Position numbers and translations under genes: made by a program
Assembly: GCA_037719575.1 (NCBI GenBank)
Contig: JBBJMF010000091.1
Span: 1 to 12,067 of the forward strand
Reading direction: 5' to 3'
Origin: JAWWPG01 sp037719575
Lineage (GTDB): Bacteria > Actinomycetota > Actinomycetes > Propionibacteriales > Nocardioidaceae
DNA: 12,067 nucleotides
Shown here: piece by piece, positions 1 to 7,173 of the stretch
How positions within the stretch are numbered: position 1 is the first letter of the stretch
Layout of the letters: each line of letters starts with the position of its first letter
Notes under the pieces: generated by a model
What the model saw: the letters and a program-made list of their open reading frames with translations, nothing else
What the model was told of the DNA's origin: nothing
Database searches by the model: none

Positions 1-1
1 C

Positions 2-28
2 CTCGCGAGCATGACGCTCACCATCTGA
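2..28 (+). CDS. Possible 3' end of a plus-strand gene, cut by window edge
   Basis: Read from base 2, the plus strand gives eight sense codons (L-A-S-M-T-L-T-I) followed by TGA at 26-28. Every sense codon ends in G or C, as in the real genes of this window; the other two plus frames do not look like this. It would be the last few residues of a gene transcribed toward paaN, converging with it over about 47 bases. Too little is visible to name a product, and eight codons can be G/C-ending by chance in GC-rich DNA. Confidence 0.35.
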   Translation, partial: LASMTLTI

Positions 29-75
29 CGTCAGGGACCTGCGCGTCTCCCTGTCGCCGAGGTGCCGAGTGGGAG
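29..75. other. Short convergent intergenic gap with a weak hairpin
   Basis: Forty-seven bases lie between the possible plus-strand stop at 28 and the paaN stop at 76. CAGGGA (32-37) and TCCCTG (48-53) form a perfect 6-bp inverted repeat around a 10-base loop, and CTGACGTCAG (25-34) is a perfect palindrome overlapping the stop. No T-run follows in either direction, so a terminator role is only possible. Confidence 0.25.
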
Positions 76-1755
76 TCAGACGTGCCGGCGGGACTGGACG
101 ATGCGGAACCTGCTGGCGACATAGGCGCCGTCGGTGTACGTCGCATTGGCGGCCGGGTTGGCGCCGGTGCCGTGGAAGTCGCTGAAGGCTGCCGACTGGT
201 TGACGAACACCTGGCCGGTGAGGTTCTCGCTCAGGGCGACGCCGGCGTCGAGCGCCGCGCGCCGGACGGCGGCGATGACATCTGCGCTGGTGCTGTAGAC
301 CGCTGCGGTCATCGCGCCATGCTGCAGGGCAGTCTCGCGGAAGACCGCGATCGACTCGTCGGTGGAGCCGGTCGAGATCAGGTAGGCGACCGGGCCGAAG
401 CACTCCTCGTCGTAGGTCGCACGCTCGGCCACATCGACGGTGAGCACTGCCGGCGTGCGCACCACGGCATCGGCGTACGACGGATGCGAGACCTCGCGCG
501 ACTCGATGACGACGGTGCCGCCGGACTCACCCACCCGGGACAGACGTTCCAGGACACCGTCGTTGACCACGCCTCCCAGCACCTCCACCGCCCTGGCGTC
601 GTCGCCGACCAGCTTCGTCAAGGCTGCGTCGAGACCCGCCACCACGTCGTCGACCGACTTGTGGCCCTCGTCGGTGTCGATGCCGCCCGACGGGACGTAG
701 AGGTTCTGCGGCGCCGTGCACATCTGTCCGGTGTAGAGCGCGAGTGAGAAGGCGAGGTTGAAGCACATCCCCTTGAACGATTCCGTCGAGTCGACGACGA
801 CCGTGTTCAGGCCGGCCTTCTCGGTGAACACGACGGCCTGCCGCGCGTTGTCCTCGAGCCAGCAGCCGAACGCTGTCGACCCGGTGAAGTCGACGAGTCG
901 CACCTCGGGTCGTACGGCGAGCACCGCCGCCAGCCCGTCGGCGGGGTCCTCCGCGGCGAGCACGACCAGGTTGGGATCGAGGCCACCGTCGGCGAGGACC
1001 TCCTGGCAGACCTGCACGGTGATCGCGAGTGGCAGAACCGCACCCGGGTGCGGTTTGACGACCACGGGGTTGCCGGTCACCAGGGACGCAAACAGGCCCG
1101 GCCACGAGTTCCAGGTGGGGAACGTGTTGCACCCCACCACGAGCGCCACGCCGCGAGGCACCACTGTGAACGTCTTCTCCATGCGGATAGGGGCGTCACG
1201 CCCCGGCTTCTCCCACCGGGCGACCTGCGGAACGCGCGTCATCTCGACATACGAGTAGGCGACTGCCTCGAGGGCCCGGTCGAGCGCATGTGCCCCGCCG
1301 GCCTGGAAGGCCATCACGAACGCCTGCCCGGACGTGTGCATCACCGCGTTGGCGAGCTCGAAGACCCTCGCGTGCAGTCGCGAGAGGATCTCCAGGCCGA
1401 CCCCTACCCTGGCCTCGATCCCGACGTCTCGCCACTGCGTCATGCCAGCGGCGCAGGCCTCGACCAACGCGCCGACCCCGTCTGGTGAGACGCGCGCATA
1501 GGACACGTCGAGTGCACGCCCGAACGGGGACTTCTCCGTGGACACCGTTCCTTCGCCGCCCGGCGTCTTCAGCGGAAACTCCTTGCCCAGCAAGGCTTCG
1601 AACGCCGCCTGCCCGTCCGCCGCCGCCGTCTCGCCATAGATGCGCGGGCTCGGCGACTCGGGGTAGGCGCTGAAGTACCCACGGGTCCGGGTGGCCTCTA
1701 CCGCCTGCTCGAGGGTCGCGCGATGGTGGGCAAACGCCTTGGCGGCGAACGACAT
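76..1755 (-). CDS. paaN: PaaN-type aldehyde dehydrogenase of phenylacetate degradation
   Basis: The 559-residue product belongs to the aldehyde dehydrogenase superfamily and resembles the stand-alone PaaN type. In the aerobic CoA-bound phenylacetate pathway, PaaN/PaaZ-type dehydrogenases oxidise the semialdehyde formed on opening the oxepin-CoA ring (3-oxo-5,6-dehydrosuberyl-CoA semialdehyde) with NAD(P)+ in the cytoplasm. Visible motifs are VVVKPHP (231-237, cofactor-binding Lys), FTGST (290-294), TEKAGLN (311-317, general base Glu312) and GQMCTAPQ (343-350, catalytic Cys346). Unlike E. coli PaaZ there is no C-terminal MaoC-type hydratase domain, so oxepin-CoA hydrolysis must come from another protein. 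I chose the ATG at 1755 because GGAGG (CCTCC at 1761-1765 on the plus strand) lies five bases upstream. A longer frame to 1929 would overlap the divergent gene and adds a low-complexity Arg/Ser-rich stretch. The family call is firm; the exact reaction is inferred from family and from paaI/paaK next door. Confidence 0.9.
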   Translation of the reverse strand: MSFAAKAFAHHRATLEQAVEATRTRGYFSAYPESPSPRIYGETAAADGQAAFEALLGKEFPLKTPGGEGTVSTEKSPFGRALDVSYARVSPDGVGALVEACAAGMTQWRDVGIEARVGVGLEILSRLHARVFELANAVMHTSGQAFVMAFQAGGAHALDRALEAVAYSYVEMTRVPQVARWEKPGRDAPIRMEKTFTVVPRGVALVVGCNTFPTWNSWPGLFASLVTGNPVVVKPHPGAVLPLAITVQVCQEVLADGGLDPNLVVLAAEDPADGLAAVLAVRPEVRLVDFTGSTAFGCWLEDNARQAVVFTEKAGLNTVVVDSTESFKGMCFNLAFSLALYTGQMCTAPQNLYVPSGGIDTDEGHKSVDDVVAGLDAALTKLVGDDARAVEVLGGVVNDGVLERLSRVGESGGTVVIESREVSHPSYADAVVRTPAVLTVDVAERATYDEECFGPVAYLISTGSTDESIAVFRETALQHGAMTAAVYSTSADVIAAVRRAALDAGVALSENLTGQVFVNQSAAFSDFHGTGANPAANATYTDGAYVASRFRIVQSRRHV

Positions 1756-1876
1756 CAGGGCCTCCACACGTAATGGCTGTGACGGATTCCGGCGTCCCGG
1801 CCGGAGAAGGGTCACAAGTCTAGTGGTCGGTCCTCGAGGGTGCGGAAGGTGTCGCAGGTCATGAGAGAGTGCCTGG
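1756..1876. promoter_or_regulatory. Divergent promoter region between paaN and the GNAT-paaI-paaK operon
   Basis: These 121 bases must hold the promoter for paaN (leftward) and, most simply, that for the acetyltransferase-paaI-paaK operon (rightward). I could not pick a convincing -35/-10 pair on either strand. The paaN ribosome-binding site GGAGG is at 1761-1765 (minus strand). GAGAGAG at 1863-1869 lies seven bases before the plus-strand GTG start. A nested dyad (1778-1816) and an 8-bp palindrome CCTCGAGG (1832-1839) sit inside and are candidate operator elements. In many bacteria paa genes are controlled by PaaX (GntR family) or PaaR (TetR family); no such regulator gene is in the window. 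Confidence 0.6.
1778..1816. repeat. Nested inverted repeat, candidate operator for the paa genes
   Basis: The outer arms TGTGAC (1778-1783) and GTCACA (1811-1816) are perfect reverse complements. Inside them TCCGGC (1788-1793) and GCCGGA (1800-1805) are a second perfect pair around the 6-base centre GTCCCG. The two dyads share almost the same centre (1796.5 and 1797). The element lies 23-61 bases upstream of the paaN start and ends 60 bases before the acetyltransferase start. It could be a regulator site or a leader stem; nothing proves either. Confidence 0.4.
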
Positions 1877-2353
1877 GTGGAGATCCGCACCATGACCGAC
1901 GACGACATCGAGTCCGTGCTCAGGCTCAACGCCGACTCTGTCTGGGCACTCAGCCCGCTCGATGACGAGGGGCTGCGGGACCAGCGCGCCAGCGCCGCAT
2001 TCGCACTGGTCTGCGAGATCGAGGGCGAGGTCGCGGCCTTCGCCCTCGCCTACGCACCCGGCACGTCCTACGGCTCGATCAACTATGCCTGGCACTCGTC
2101 TCGGTTCGACGACTTCGTCTATCTCGACAGGATCGCGGTGGACCCGGCCTTTCGCCGGCGTGGGATCGCGGGCGCGATCTACGACGCCGTGGAGGCAGGG
2201 GCCCGGGTGCGCGGGCGGCTCGTATGCGAGGTCTACTCCGAGCCGCCGAACGTGGCGTCGCTGGCATTCCACGCCTCCCGCGGCTACCGGGAGGTCGGTC
2301 ACCTCACCCAGCCCAACGGACACGTGACCGTGATGCTGGAGAGACCGCTGTGA
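1877..2353 (+). CDS. GNAT-family N-acetyltransferase, first gene of the paaI-paaK operon
   Basis: This 158-residue protein has the compact single-domain GNAT fold. The N-terminus (EIRTMTDDDIESVLRLN) matches the usual beta1-alpha1 start, and YLDRIAVDPAFRRRGIAG (about 83-100) is motif A, with the Arg-Arg-x-Gly-x-Ala/Gly loop that grips the acetyl-CoA pyrophosphate. The C-terminal part (SLAFHASRGYREVGH, about 125-139) is the typical motif B region. The GTG start at 1877 has GAGAGAG seven bases upstream and gives the full beta1 strand; an in-frame ATG at 1892 would remove it. The stop overlaps the paaI start by four bases (GTGA, 2350-2353), so the two are probably translationally coupled. The acceptor substrate cannot be read from sequence. 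Its position suggests a role linked to phenylacetate metabolism, perhaps acetylation of a pathway protein or a small amine, but this is inference. Confidence 0.85.
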   Translation: MEIRTMTDDDIESVLRLNADSVWALSPLDDEGLRDQRASAAFALVCEIEGEVAAFALAYAPGTSYGSINYAWHSSRFDDFVYLDRIAVDPAFRRRGIAGAIYDAVEAGARVRGRLVCEVYSEPPNVASLAFHASRGYREVGHLTQPNGHVTVMLERPL

Positions 2354-2811
2354 CGCCGGACGAGCTCGCGCGAGCCTGTGCCGAGGCGATGTGGGCGGAC
2401 GACGCGGGCTCGCGGCAGCTGGGGATGCGACTCGTCTCGGTCGGCAGCGGGCGGGCCACCGTGTCGATGCGCGTCCGCGACGACATGACAAACGGTCACG
2501 GCATGGCCCACGGCGGCTTCGTATTCACCCTGGCGGACTCCGCCTTCGCGTTCGCCTGCAACTCCCACAACGTCCGGACCGTCGCCCAGGCTTGCGACAT
2601 CGTGTTCGTGAGGCCCGCGCACGTTGGTGACCACCTCGTCGCCGAGGCGGTCGAGCGCCACCTGGAGGGACGCACCGGGATCTACGACGTCCGGGTTCTG
2701 CGCGGCGACGAGGTAGTGGCCGAGTTCCGCGGGCGAAGCCACACGATCGGCGGCGCACACCTCGCGCAGCCCGCTTCGGAGGTCGTCGTACCCAGCGAGG
2801 GGTTGGGCTGA
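2350..2811 (+). CDS. paaI: PaaI-type hotdog-fold acyl-CoA thioesterase
   Basis: The 153-residue protein has the single hotdog domain of PaaI thioesterases. NGHGMAHGGFVFTLADSAFAF (48-68) carries the signature HGG turn (His54-Gly-Gly) and the acidic residue of the long hotdog helix (Asp63), which is catalytic in this family. The segment DIVFVRPAHVGDHLVAEA (83-100) is the typical central strand pair. In the pathway PaaI hydrolyses hydroxyphenylacetyl-CoA and similar dead-end thioesters, freeing trapped CoA in the cytoplasm. The GTG at 2350 is the chosen start: GGAGAG (2338-2343) lies six bases before it and it overlaps the preceding stop as GTGA. A longer frame from 2224 would overlap the acetyltransferase by 130 bases and is rejected. 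The stop is two bases before the paaK ATG. Confidence 0.92.
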   Translation: MTPDELARACAEAMWADDAGSRQLGMRLVSVGSGRATVSMRVRDDMTNGHGMAHGGFVFTLADSAFAFACNSHNVRTVAQACDIVFVRPAHVGDHLVAEAVERHLEGRTGIYDVRVLRGDEVVAEFRGRSHTIGGAHLAQPASEVVVPSEGLG

Positions 2812-2813
2812 CG

Positions 2814-4118
2814 ATGGACCGGCTTGCGACGCCGCGTGACCTGTGGGACCCGCGAGAGCGCATGTCGATCGACGAGCTCCGGTCCCATCAGCTCGGCAGC
2901 CTGCGCAGCACGCTCGAGCGGGTCTATGCCAACATCCCCCACTACACGACAGCCTTCGACAACGCCGGTGTGCGAGCCGCGGACCTGCATGAGCTCTCGG
3001 ACCTCGCCGCGTTTCCGCTTACCTCGAAGGCTGATCTGCGCGACAACTACCCCTTCGGCATGTTTGCGGTGCCGCGCGAGGACGTCGTCCGGGTGCATGC
3101 CTCGAGCGGTACGACGGGACGACCGACTGTGGTCGGCTACACGGCTGAGGACATCAGCGACTGGGCCGACGTGATGGCCCGGTCGATCCGCGCAGCGGGG
3201 GGCCGCCAGGGTGATCTGCTCCATGTGGCCTACGGGTATGGCCTCTTCACCGGCGGGCTCGGCGCGCACTACGGAGCTGAGCGGCTGGGCTGCACGGTCG
3301 TGCCGGTGAGCGGCGGGATGACCGAGCGGCAGGTGCAGCTGATCCAGGACTTCCGTCCCCGCGTGATCATGGTGACGCCGTCGTACTTCCTCGCGATCGT
3401 CGACGAGATGGAACGACAGGGCATCGACCCCGCTGCGTCGTCCCTCGAGATCGGCATCTTCGGCGCCGAGCCATGGACCGACGAGATGCGGCGTGAGATC
3501 GAGCAACGGTGCGCCATGCACGCCGTCGACATCTACGGGCTGAGCGAGGTCATGGGGCCGGGCGTCGCGCAGGAGTGTGTCGAGACCAAGGACGGCCTGC
3601 ACGTCTGGGAGGACATGTTCTATCCCGAGGTGGTCGACCCGGTATCCGGGCAGGTGCTCCCGGATGGAGAGGAGGGCGAGCTCGTCTTCACCTCGCTAGC
3701 CAAGCAGGCGATGCCGGTGATCCGCTACCGCACCCGCGACCTCACTCGGCTGCTGCCCGGGACCGCGCGGCCGTCGTACCGGCGGATGCAGCGGGTCACG
3801 GGGCGGACCGACGACATGATGATCGTCCGGGGTGTCAACGTGTTCCCCACCCAGATCGAGGAACAGCTGCTCAAGGTGGGGGGGCTGACTCCGCACTACC
3901 TGTGCGTGCTCACGCGGCCCGGAAGGCTGGACGAGATGACCGTGCGCGTGGAGGCTCACGACGCCGGTCTCGGAGCGCGGGCCAGGGAAGCACTCGCCGT
4001 GACCGTCGCCCGGCTGGTCAAGGACAACGTGGGAGTGACCATTGCCGTCGAGGTGTGCGAACCACGTGAGCTCGAACGCTCGCTGGGCAAGGCTAAGCGC
4101 ATCGACGACCGGCGCTAG
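2814..4118 (+). CDS. paaK: Phenylacetate-CoA ligase
   Basis: This 434-residue adenylate-forming enzyme activates phenylacetate to phenylacetyl-CoA with ATP and CoA, the committing step of the pathway. Length matches PaaK (about 430-440). Motifs appear in order: the phosphate loop SSGTTGRP (97-104), YGLSEVMGPG (241-250, aromatic-acid ligase version of A5), YRTRDL (305-310, A7), GRTDDMMIVRGVNVFP (330-345, A8 hinge) and a C-terminal SLGKAKRIDD (423-432, A10) with the catalytic Lys candidates 425 and 427. The small mobile C-terminal domain is therefore complete. The ATG at 2814 follows the paaI stop by two bases; a purine-rich GAGGGG (2798-2803) upstream may serve as ribosome-binding site. It is the last gene of the GNAT-paaI-paaK operon and converges with a minus-strand gene 26 bases away. 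PaaK-like ligases can act on other arylacetates, so substrate scope is inferred. Confidence 0.94.
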   Translation: MDRLATPRDLWDPRERMSIDELRSHQLGSLRSTLERVYANIPHYTTAFDNAGVRAADLHELSDLAAFPLTSKADLRDNYPFGMFAVPREDVVRVHASSGTTGRPTVVGYTAEDISDWADVMARSIRAAGGRQGDLLHVAYGYGLFTGGLGAHYGAERLGCTVVPVSGGMTERQVQLIQDFRPRVIMVTPSYFLAIVDEMERQGIDPAASSLEIGIFGAEPWTDEMRREIEQRCAMHAVDIYGLSEVMGPGVAQECVETKDGLHVWEDMFYPEVVDPVSGQVLPDGEEGELVFTSLAKQAMPVIRYRTRDLTRLLPGTARPSYRRMQRVTGRTDDMMIVRGVNVFPTQIEEQLLKVGGLTPHYLCVLTRPGRLDEMTVRVEAHDAGLGARAREALAVTVARLVKDNVGVTIAVEVCEPRELERSLGKAKRIDDRR

Positions 4119-4144
4119 CGATAGGCCCCGGTTGGCGCCGCCGG

Positions 4145-4605
4145 TCAGAGCGCCTTGACGAGCAGCAGCATCGGATTCTCGGGCCAGACGTCGAGCATCT
4201 CCTCGAGCGGCACGAACCCGCGCCGCACGTAGAACCACCGGGTCTTCGAGTAGGCGTCCTTCGGCCGCGACGGGCCGAGCGTCGTGACGGGGCGGTAACG
4301 CACCCGTCGGCGCGCAGCTCGGCCTCGGCCCGGTCCAGGAGTGCCGTGCCGATGCCGGTGCGGTGGTACGTCCGATCGACCGCCATCAGGTGAATCTCCG
4401 CCGACTCCGGGTAATGGCGGCGCCACAGCAGAGCCCCGACCACAGCGTCTCCGTCGAGCGCGAGGACGGTCGGGAGGGTGCGGGCCGACTCGACGTACTC
4501 CTGGGTGGACTCCTCGATGCCGAACCAGTCGGGCAGAGCGCGAATCAGCCGTTCGACCGCCTCCGCGTCCTGGCGTCCGACCATTAGCTGCGGGGCGTCC
4601 GTCAT
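4145..4605 (-). pseudogene. GNAT-family acetyltransferase with an apparent one-base frameshift
   Basis: Two overlapping minus-strand frames together make one GNAT protein. The first starts at ATG 4605 (MTDAPQLMVGRQDAEAVERL...) and runs about 101 residues, including motif A with HRTGIGT (81-87). It then leaves the family pattern at ELRADG and becomes an Arg-rich shadow frame. The second frame picks up as RYRPVTTLGPSRP and continues through KTRWFYVRRGFVPLEEM to the stop at 4145, with the usual GNAT C-terminus. The switch falls at a GGG run (CCC at 4303-4305 on the plus strand). Adding one G gives a 462-base gene of 153 residues with a natural GVRYRPVTTLGPS junction. It is either a real pseudogene or a sequencing/assembly error; frameshifted translation is less likely. 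No strong ribosome-binding site is seen before 4605. The natural substrate is unknown. The gene stands alone between the paaK stop and the kinase stop. Confidence 0.75.
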
Positions 4606-4732
4606 GGCCGCACTCTGGCAGTAGCCCGGACGGCGCACCAACCGAATATTCCCGAGCGAGCTCTGCGAACCCGAGGAGCTTGAGCACTCGACCGTCAGGC
4701 CAAGCGCATCAGCGACCAGCGCTCCTCTGCGG
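4606..4732. other. Intergenic region between the kinase stop and the broken acetyltransferase
   Basis: These 127 bases follow the kinase stop and precede the acetyltransferase ATG, both on the minus strand. They contain a small AT-rich island with AATATT (about 4646-4651), which is unusual in this GC-rich context and may be part of a promoter for the acetyltransferase. A weak AGCGC...GCGCT repeat is near 4703-4723. No T-run terminator is visible, so read-through from the kinase is possible. Confidence 0.3.
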
Positions 4733-6478
4733 TCACGAGAGCGGGAGAACCGCGTGAACGTGTCCCCCCGTCGTGCCACTACCTGCCGTGATCGTGCCAC
4801 CCAGCTGGGCGGCTCGCTCCCGCATCGACGCCATCCCGACACCTGTCGACCAGGCGCCGTTCGCCGTCCCGACGTCCGTGACGTCGATGACAATGGAACC
4901 GAGATCCCCTCGGAGGCGCACGGTCGCGGTGTCACAACCGCTGTGGCGGGCGACGTTGGTGAGCGCCTCCATCACGATCCGGTACGCCGCAACCTCCACG
5001 GCAGCCGTCACGGTCGCAGGTAGCTCGTGGGCCGTGACGGTGACCCGCAGCGGGTCGCCAGCCGCGGTCCGGAGTGCCACTGCTTGCTGCCTCAGCGCCG
5101 GGACCAGACCCAGCTCGTCGAGCGCAGGCGGGCGCAGCGCATAGACGAGCCGTCTGATCTCTTCGATGGCGTTTACGGTCTCGGCGCGCACGGTGCGAAG
5201 CAGCGAGTCTGCTTCGTGAGGGTCCGAGTAGAGACTGTTTCGAGCAGCATCGGAGGTGAAGGCGATCCCCGAGAGACGCGCGCCGAGTCCGTCGTGGAGA
5301 TCACGACGCAACCGACGCCGCTCCTCCTCCAGAGCGGTGACGGACTGCTCCCGCGACAGCTGCAGCTCCGCGGTCAGGCTGCTCGCGCGCAGTGTCTGGG
5401 CAAGGAGCGGAGCGACGAGGCGAAGGGCATGCTGGTCCCCGGCCGACAACCGAAGATCTCCTGCGCGCAACCCCACGACGAGCTCACCCTGCCGACCGTC
5501 CCCGAGGTCGAGGGTCAGCGTGCGAGAGTGGGTGACCGCGGCCCCAGAGGTGGCGAGGACTACGTCGTCGACAGTGACGGCGGCGTACGGCAGCACCAGC
5601 GCCTCCCGGATGGCCCGCAGCGCGAGAAGCGGATCATCGCCGATACTGCCCACAACGTTCGTTGCCGCACCAAGCGGATCCGGCCGCTGCCCGAAGAGCA
5701 GCTCGTCGACCACGCCGCGCAGCATGACCTGGGCCGGGTGGAGGGTGGTCGCGACGAGCAGCCCGGTGACCGACAAGGCTCCCACGGCTTGGGTCTTACC
5801 ACTGAGGATCTCCACAAGAGACGCCACGGTCATGAAGAAGGCGACGTAGACGATGCCGGCAAGTGCGAAGACGACGCTGTGCACCACCAGACCACGGACG
5901 TCGACAAGCTCTGGGCGGGCCACCCCGACGTACATCGCCGGCCCGAGAAGCAGGAACAACGTAAGCGACAGCACGCCTGCGGTCGTCCCGGGGACGACAA
6001 AGAGGACCACGCCGGCGACCAGCCCCGGAGTGCCCGCGCCGAGCGCCATCCACACCAGTGCCCATCGGGCGCCGCTGGAGCTCTGCTCGATGCGCCACCA
6101 GGTGTGGACGATCAATGCGAGGCAGGTGACGATTCCCATCGTGCCGACCACGTTGTCGTCTGACCACTGCGCCGCGGCCAGCACGCCGGCACCCGTGATC
6201 GTGGCCAGGCCCAAGAAGTCGGCAGCCCGGTGCGAGTCGACACGGGGGTATGTCGTGAGCGCGAGCGGAAGGAGCAAGGCGGCCGCCACGATGAACCCGA
6301 ACCGAGCCGCATCCGGACGGTCGGTGGCACCCAGGACGGCGCAGACCACCGCGACGGCGCCGGTCAGAAACAACAACGACCCCGACAACCAGACTCGCCG
6401 GGTCTGCAGGAGAACACCTGCCGCCGCCAGCGACGCTCCAACGAGCGCCATCGACACCAGAACCACTCCGCCCATCAC
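4733..6478 (-). CDS. Multi-TM, GAF-containing sensor histidine kinase (NarL-partner, HisKA_3 type)
   Basis: The 581-residue membrane protein autophosphorylates on His and passes the phosphate to the response regulator encoded just upstream. Residues about 5-247 contain eight or nine hydrophobic segments with short loops, so sensing is likely within the membrane. Residues about 275-365 look like a GAF domain (ALRAIREALVLPYAAVTV... ending LVAPLLAQTLRA). A helical linker (366-392) leads to the HisKA_3 phosphoacceptor motif RRDLHDGLGARL (391-402, His395). The ATPase domain follows with the N box EALTNVARHS (504-513, Asn508) and G boxes TDVGTANG (534-541) and TGVGMASMRERA (545-556). The frame can start at GTG 6478, which overlaps the regulator stop as GTGA, or at ATG 6475 (TGATG overlap); the product differs by one residue. 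The overlap implies translational coupling with the regulator. The signal sensed cannot be read from the sequence. Confidence 0.92.
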   Translation of the reverse strand: MMGGVVLVSMALVGASLAAAGVLLQTRRVWLSGSLLFLTGAVAVVCAVLGATDRPDAARFGFIVAAALLLPLALTTYPRVDSHRAADFLGLATITGAGVLAAAQWSDDNVVGTMGIVTCLALIVHTWWRIEQSSSGARWALVWMALGAGTPGLVAGVVLFVVPGTTAGVLSLTLFLLLGPAMYVGVARPELVDVRGLVVHSVVFALAGIVYVAFFMTVASLVEILSGKTQAVGALSVTGLLVATTLHPAQVMLRGVVDELLFGQRPDPLGAATNVVGSIGDDPLLALRAIREALVLPYAAVTVDDVVLATSGAAVTHSRTLTLDLGDGRQGELVVGLRAGDLRLSAGDQHALRLVAPLLAQTLRASSLTAELQLSREQSVTALEEERRRLRRDLHDGLGARLSGIAFTSDAARNSLYSDPHEADSLLRTVRAETVNAIEEIRRLVYALRPPALDELGLVPALRQQAVALRTAAGDPLRVTVTAHELPATVTAAVEVAAYRIVMEALTNVARHSGCDTATVRLRGDLGSIVIDVTDVGTANGAWSTGVGMASMRERAAQLGGTITAGSGTTGGHVHAVLPLS

Positions 6479-7122
6479 GGCGCCTGACCCAGTCCGCCTT
6501 GACGACCGCGGATGATCGCTTCCGTGCGGTCAGCGACTTCGAGCTTGGCGAACACGTTCGTGAGGTGGTTACTGACTGTCTTGGGCGAGAGGAACAAAGT
6601 CTGCGCGATGGCCGCGGTACGCCGCCCGCTGGCCAGCAGGTCGAGAATCTCCCGCTCACGGGCGGTGAGCTGGGGGAACGGTTCAGCGGTCGGGACCGGT
6701 GGAGCGGCGAAGTAGTCGAGCACCCGACCGGCGATGCCCGGCCCGAAGATCACCTGCCCGGCCACCACCGCGTGGATGGCCCCGACGATTACGGGCTGCT
6801 CGGCTCCCTTCAGCAGGTAGCCGCGGGCGCCGGCCTGCATGGCGGTCAGCACGGTGGCGTCGTCGTCGTACATCGTGAGTATGAGCACAGCGGTCTCGGG
6901 TGCGGTCTCGCGGATTCGTCTGGTCGCCTCGACGCCACCCAGCCCCGGCATCCGCACGTCCATCAGGACCACGTCGGGACGAAGCAGCTGGACCTCCCGC
7001 ACCGCAGAGTCGCCGTCGGCGGCCTCCCCGACTGTCTCGAGCCCGTCGATCGTGCCGATGAGCGCACGCAGACCACCCCGGACGACCGGGTGGTCGTCCG
7101 CGATCACGATCCGCACCGTCAT
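6475..7122 (-). CDS. NarL/FixJ-family response regulator with LuxR-type HTH
   Basis: The 215-residue protein has an N-terminal receiver domain with the acidic pair Asp9-Asp10, phosphoacceptor Asp55 (VVLMDVRMPG), Thr83 (LTMYDDD) and Lys105 (YLLKG), all conserved. After a Pro-rich linker (about 139-148) comes the LuxR/NarL helix-turn-helix, QLTAREREILDLLASGRRT through SPKTVSNHLTNVFAKLEV (about 150-198). Phosphorylation by the overlapping kinase should favour dimer formation and DNA binding. The ATG at 7122 is chosen because it begins directly at the receiver beta1 strand (MTVRIVIADDHP); only a weak GAAG precedes it. It is divergent from two small membrane-protein genes, with palindromes in the space between, which suggests autoregulation and control of that pair. 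That target assignment is inference. Confidence 0.94.
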   Translation of the reverse strand: MTVRIVIADDHPVVRGGLRALIGTIDGLETVGEAADGDSAVREVQLLRPDVVLMDVRMPGLGGVEATRRIRETAPETAVLILTMYDDDATVLTAMQAGARGYLLKGAEQPVIVGAIHAVVAGQVIFGPGIAGRVLDYFAAPPVPTAEPFPQLTAREREILDLLASGRRTAAIAQTLFLSPKTVSNHLTNVFAKLEVADRTEAIIRGRQGGLGQAP

Positions 7123-7157
7123 GCTTCAATCATGGCGGCCAGCTGTCCCCGTTGACC

Positions 7158-7173
7158 CGGGAACTGGTTCCCG
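7158..7173. repeat. 16-bp perfect palindrome, candidate operator
   Basis: CGGGAAC (7158-7164) and GTTCCCG (7167-7173) are exact reverse complements around a 2-base centre TG. The site lies 36-51 bases upstream of the response-regulator start. The symmetry fits a dimeric regulator such as a NarL-type protein, and it overlaps the next inverted repeat by six bases. Confidence 0.55.

Noticed and set aside
82..747. Plus-strand open frame (221 codons) opposite paaN
   Set aside because: It is antisense to the catalytic domain of a clear aldehyde dehydrogenase and has no domain of its own.
1778..1816. CRP-like binding site from TGTGAC and GTCACA
   Set aside because: CRP-family sites have about six bases between half-sites; here the gap is 27 bases, so this is not a CRP-type site.
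1821..1842. Possible PaaR (TetR-type) operator around GGTCGGTCC
   Set aside because: The sequence lacks the symmetric half-sites of the Corynebacterium PaaR motif as I recall it; only the small CCTCGAGG palindrome is symmetric.
1756..1929. Extended N-terminus of paaN from a start at 1929
   Set aside because: It would overlap the divergent acetyltransferase and its promoter, adds an unconserved-looking Arg/Ser-rich stretch, and a strong GGAGG site supports the ATG at 1755.
2682..3602. Minus-strand open frame (306 codons) opposite paaI/paaK
   Set aside because: It lies antisense to well-supported enzymes and shows no recognisable domain, so it is a codon-bias shadow.
5027..6163. Long plus-strand open frame (378 codons) opposite the histidine kinase
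   Set aside because: It is antisense to a kinase with clear motifs, its product is rich in Arg, His, Asp and Gln with no domain, and long antisense frames are expected in GC-rich DNA.
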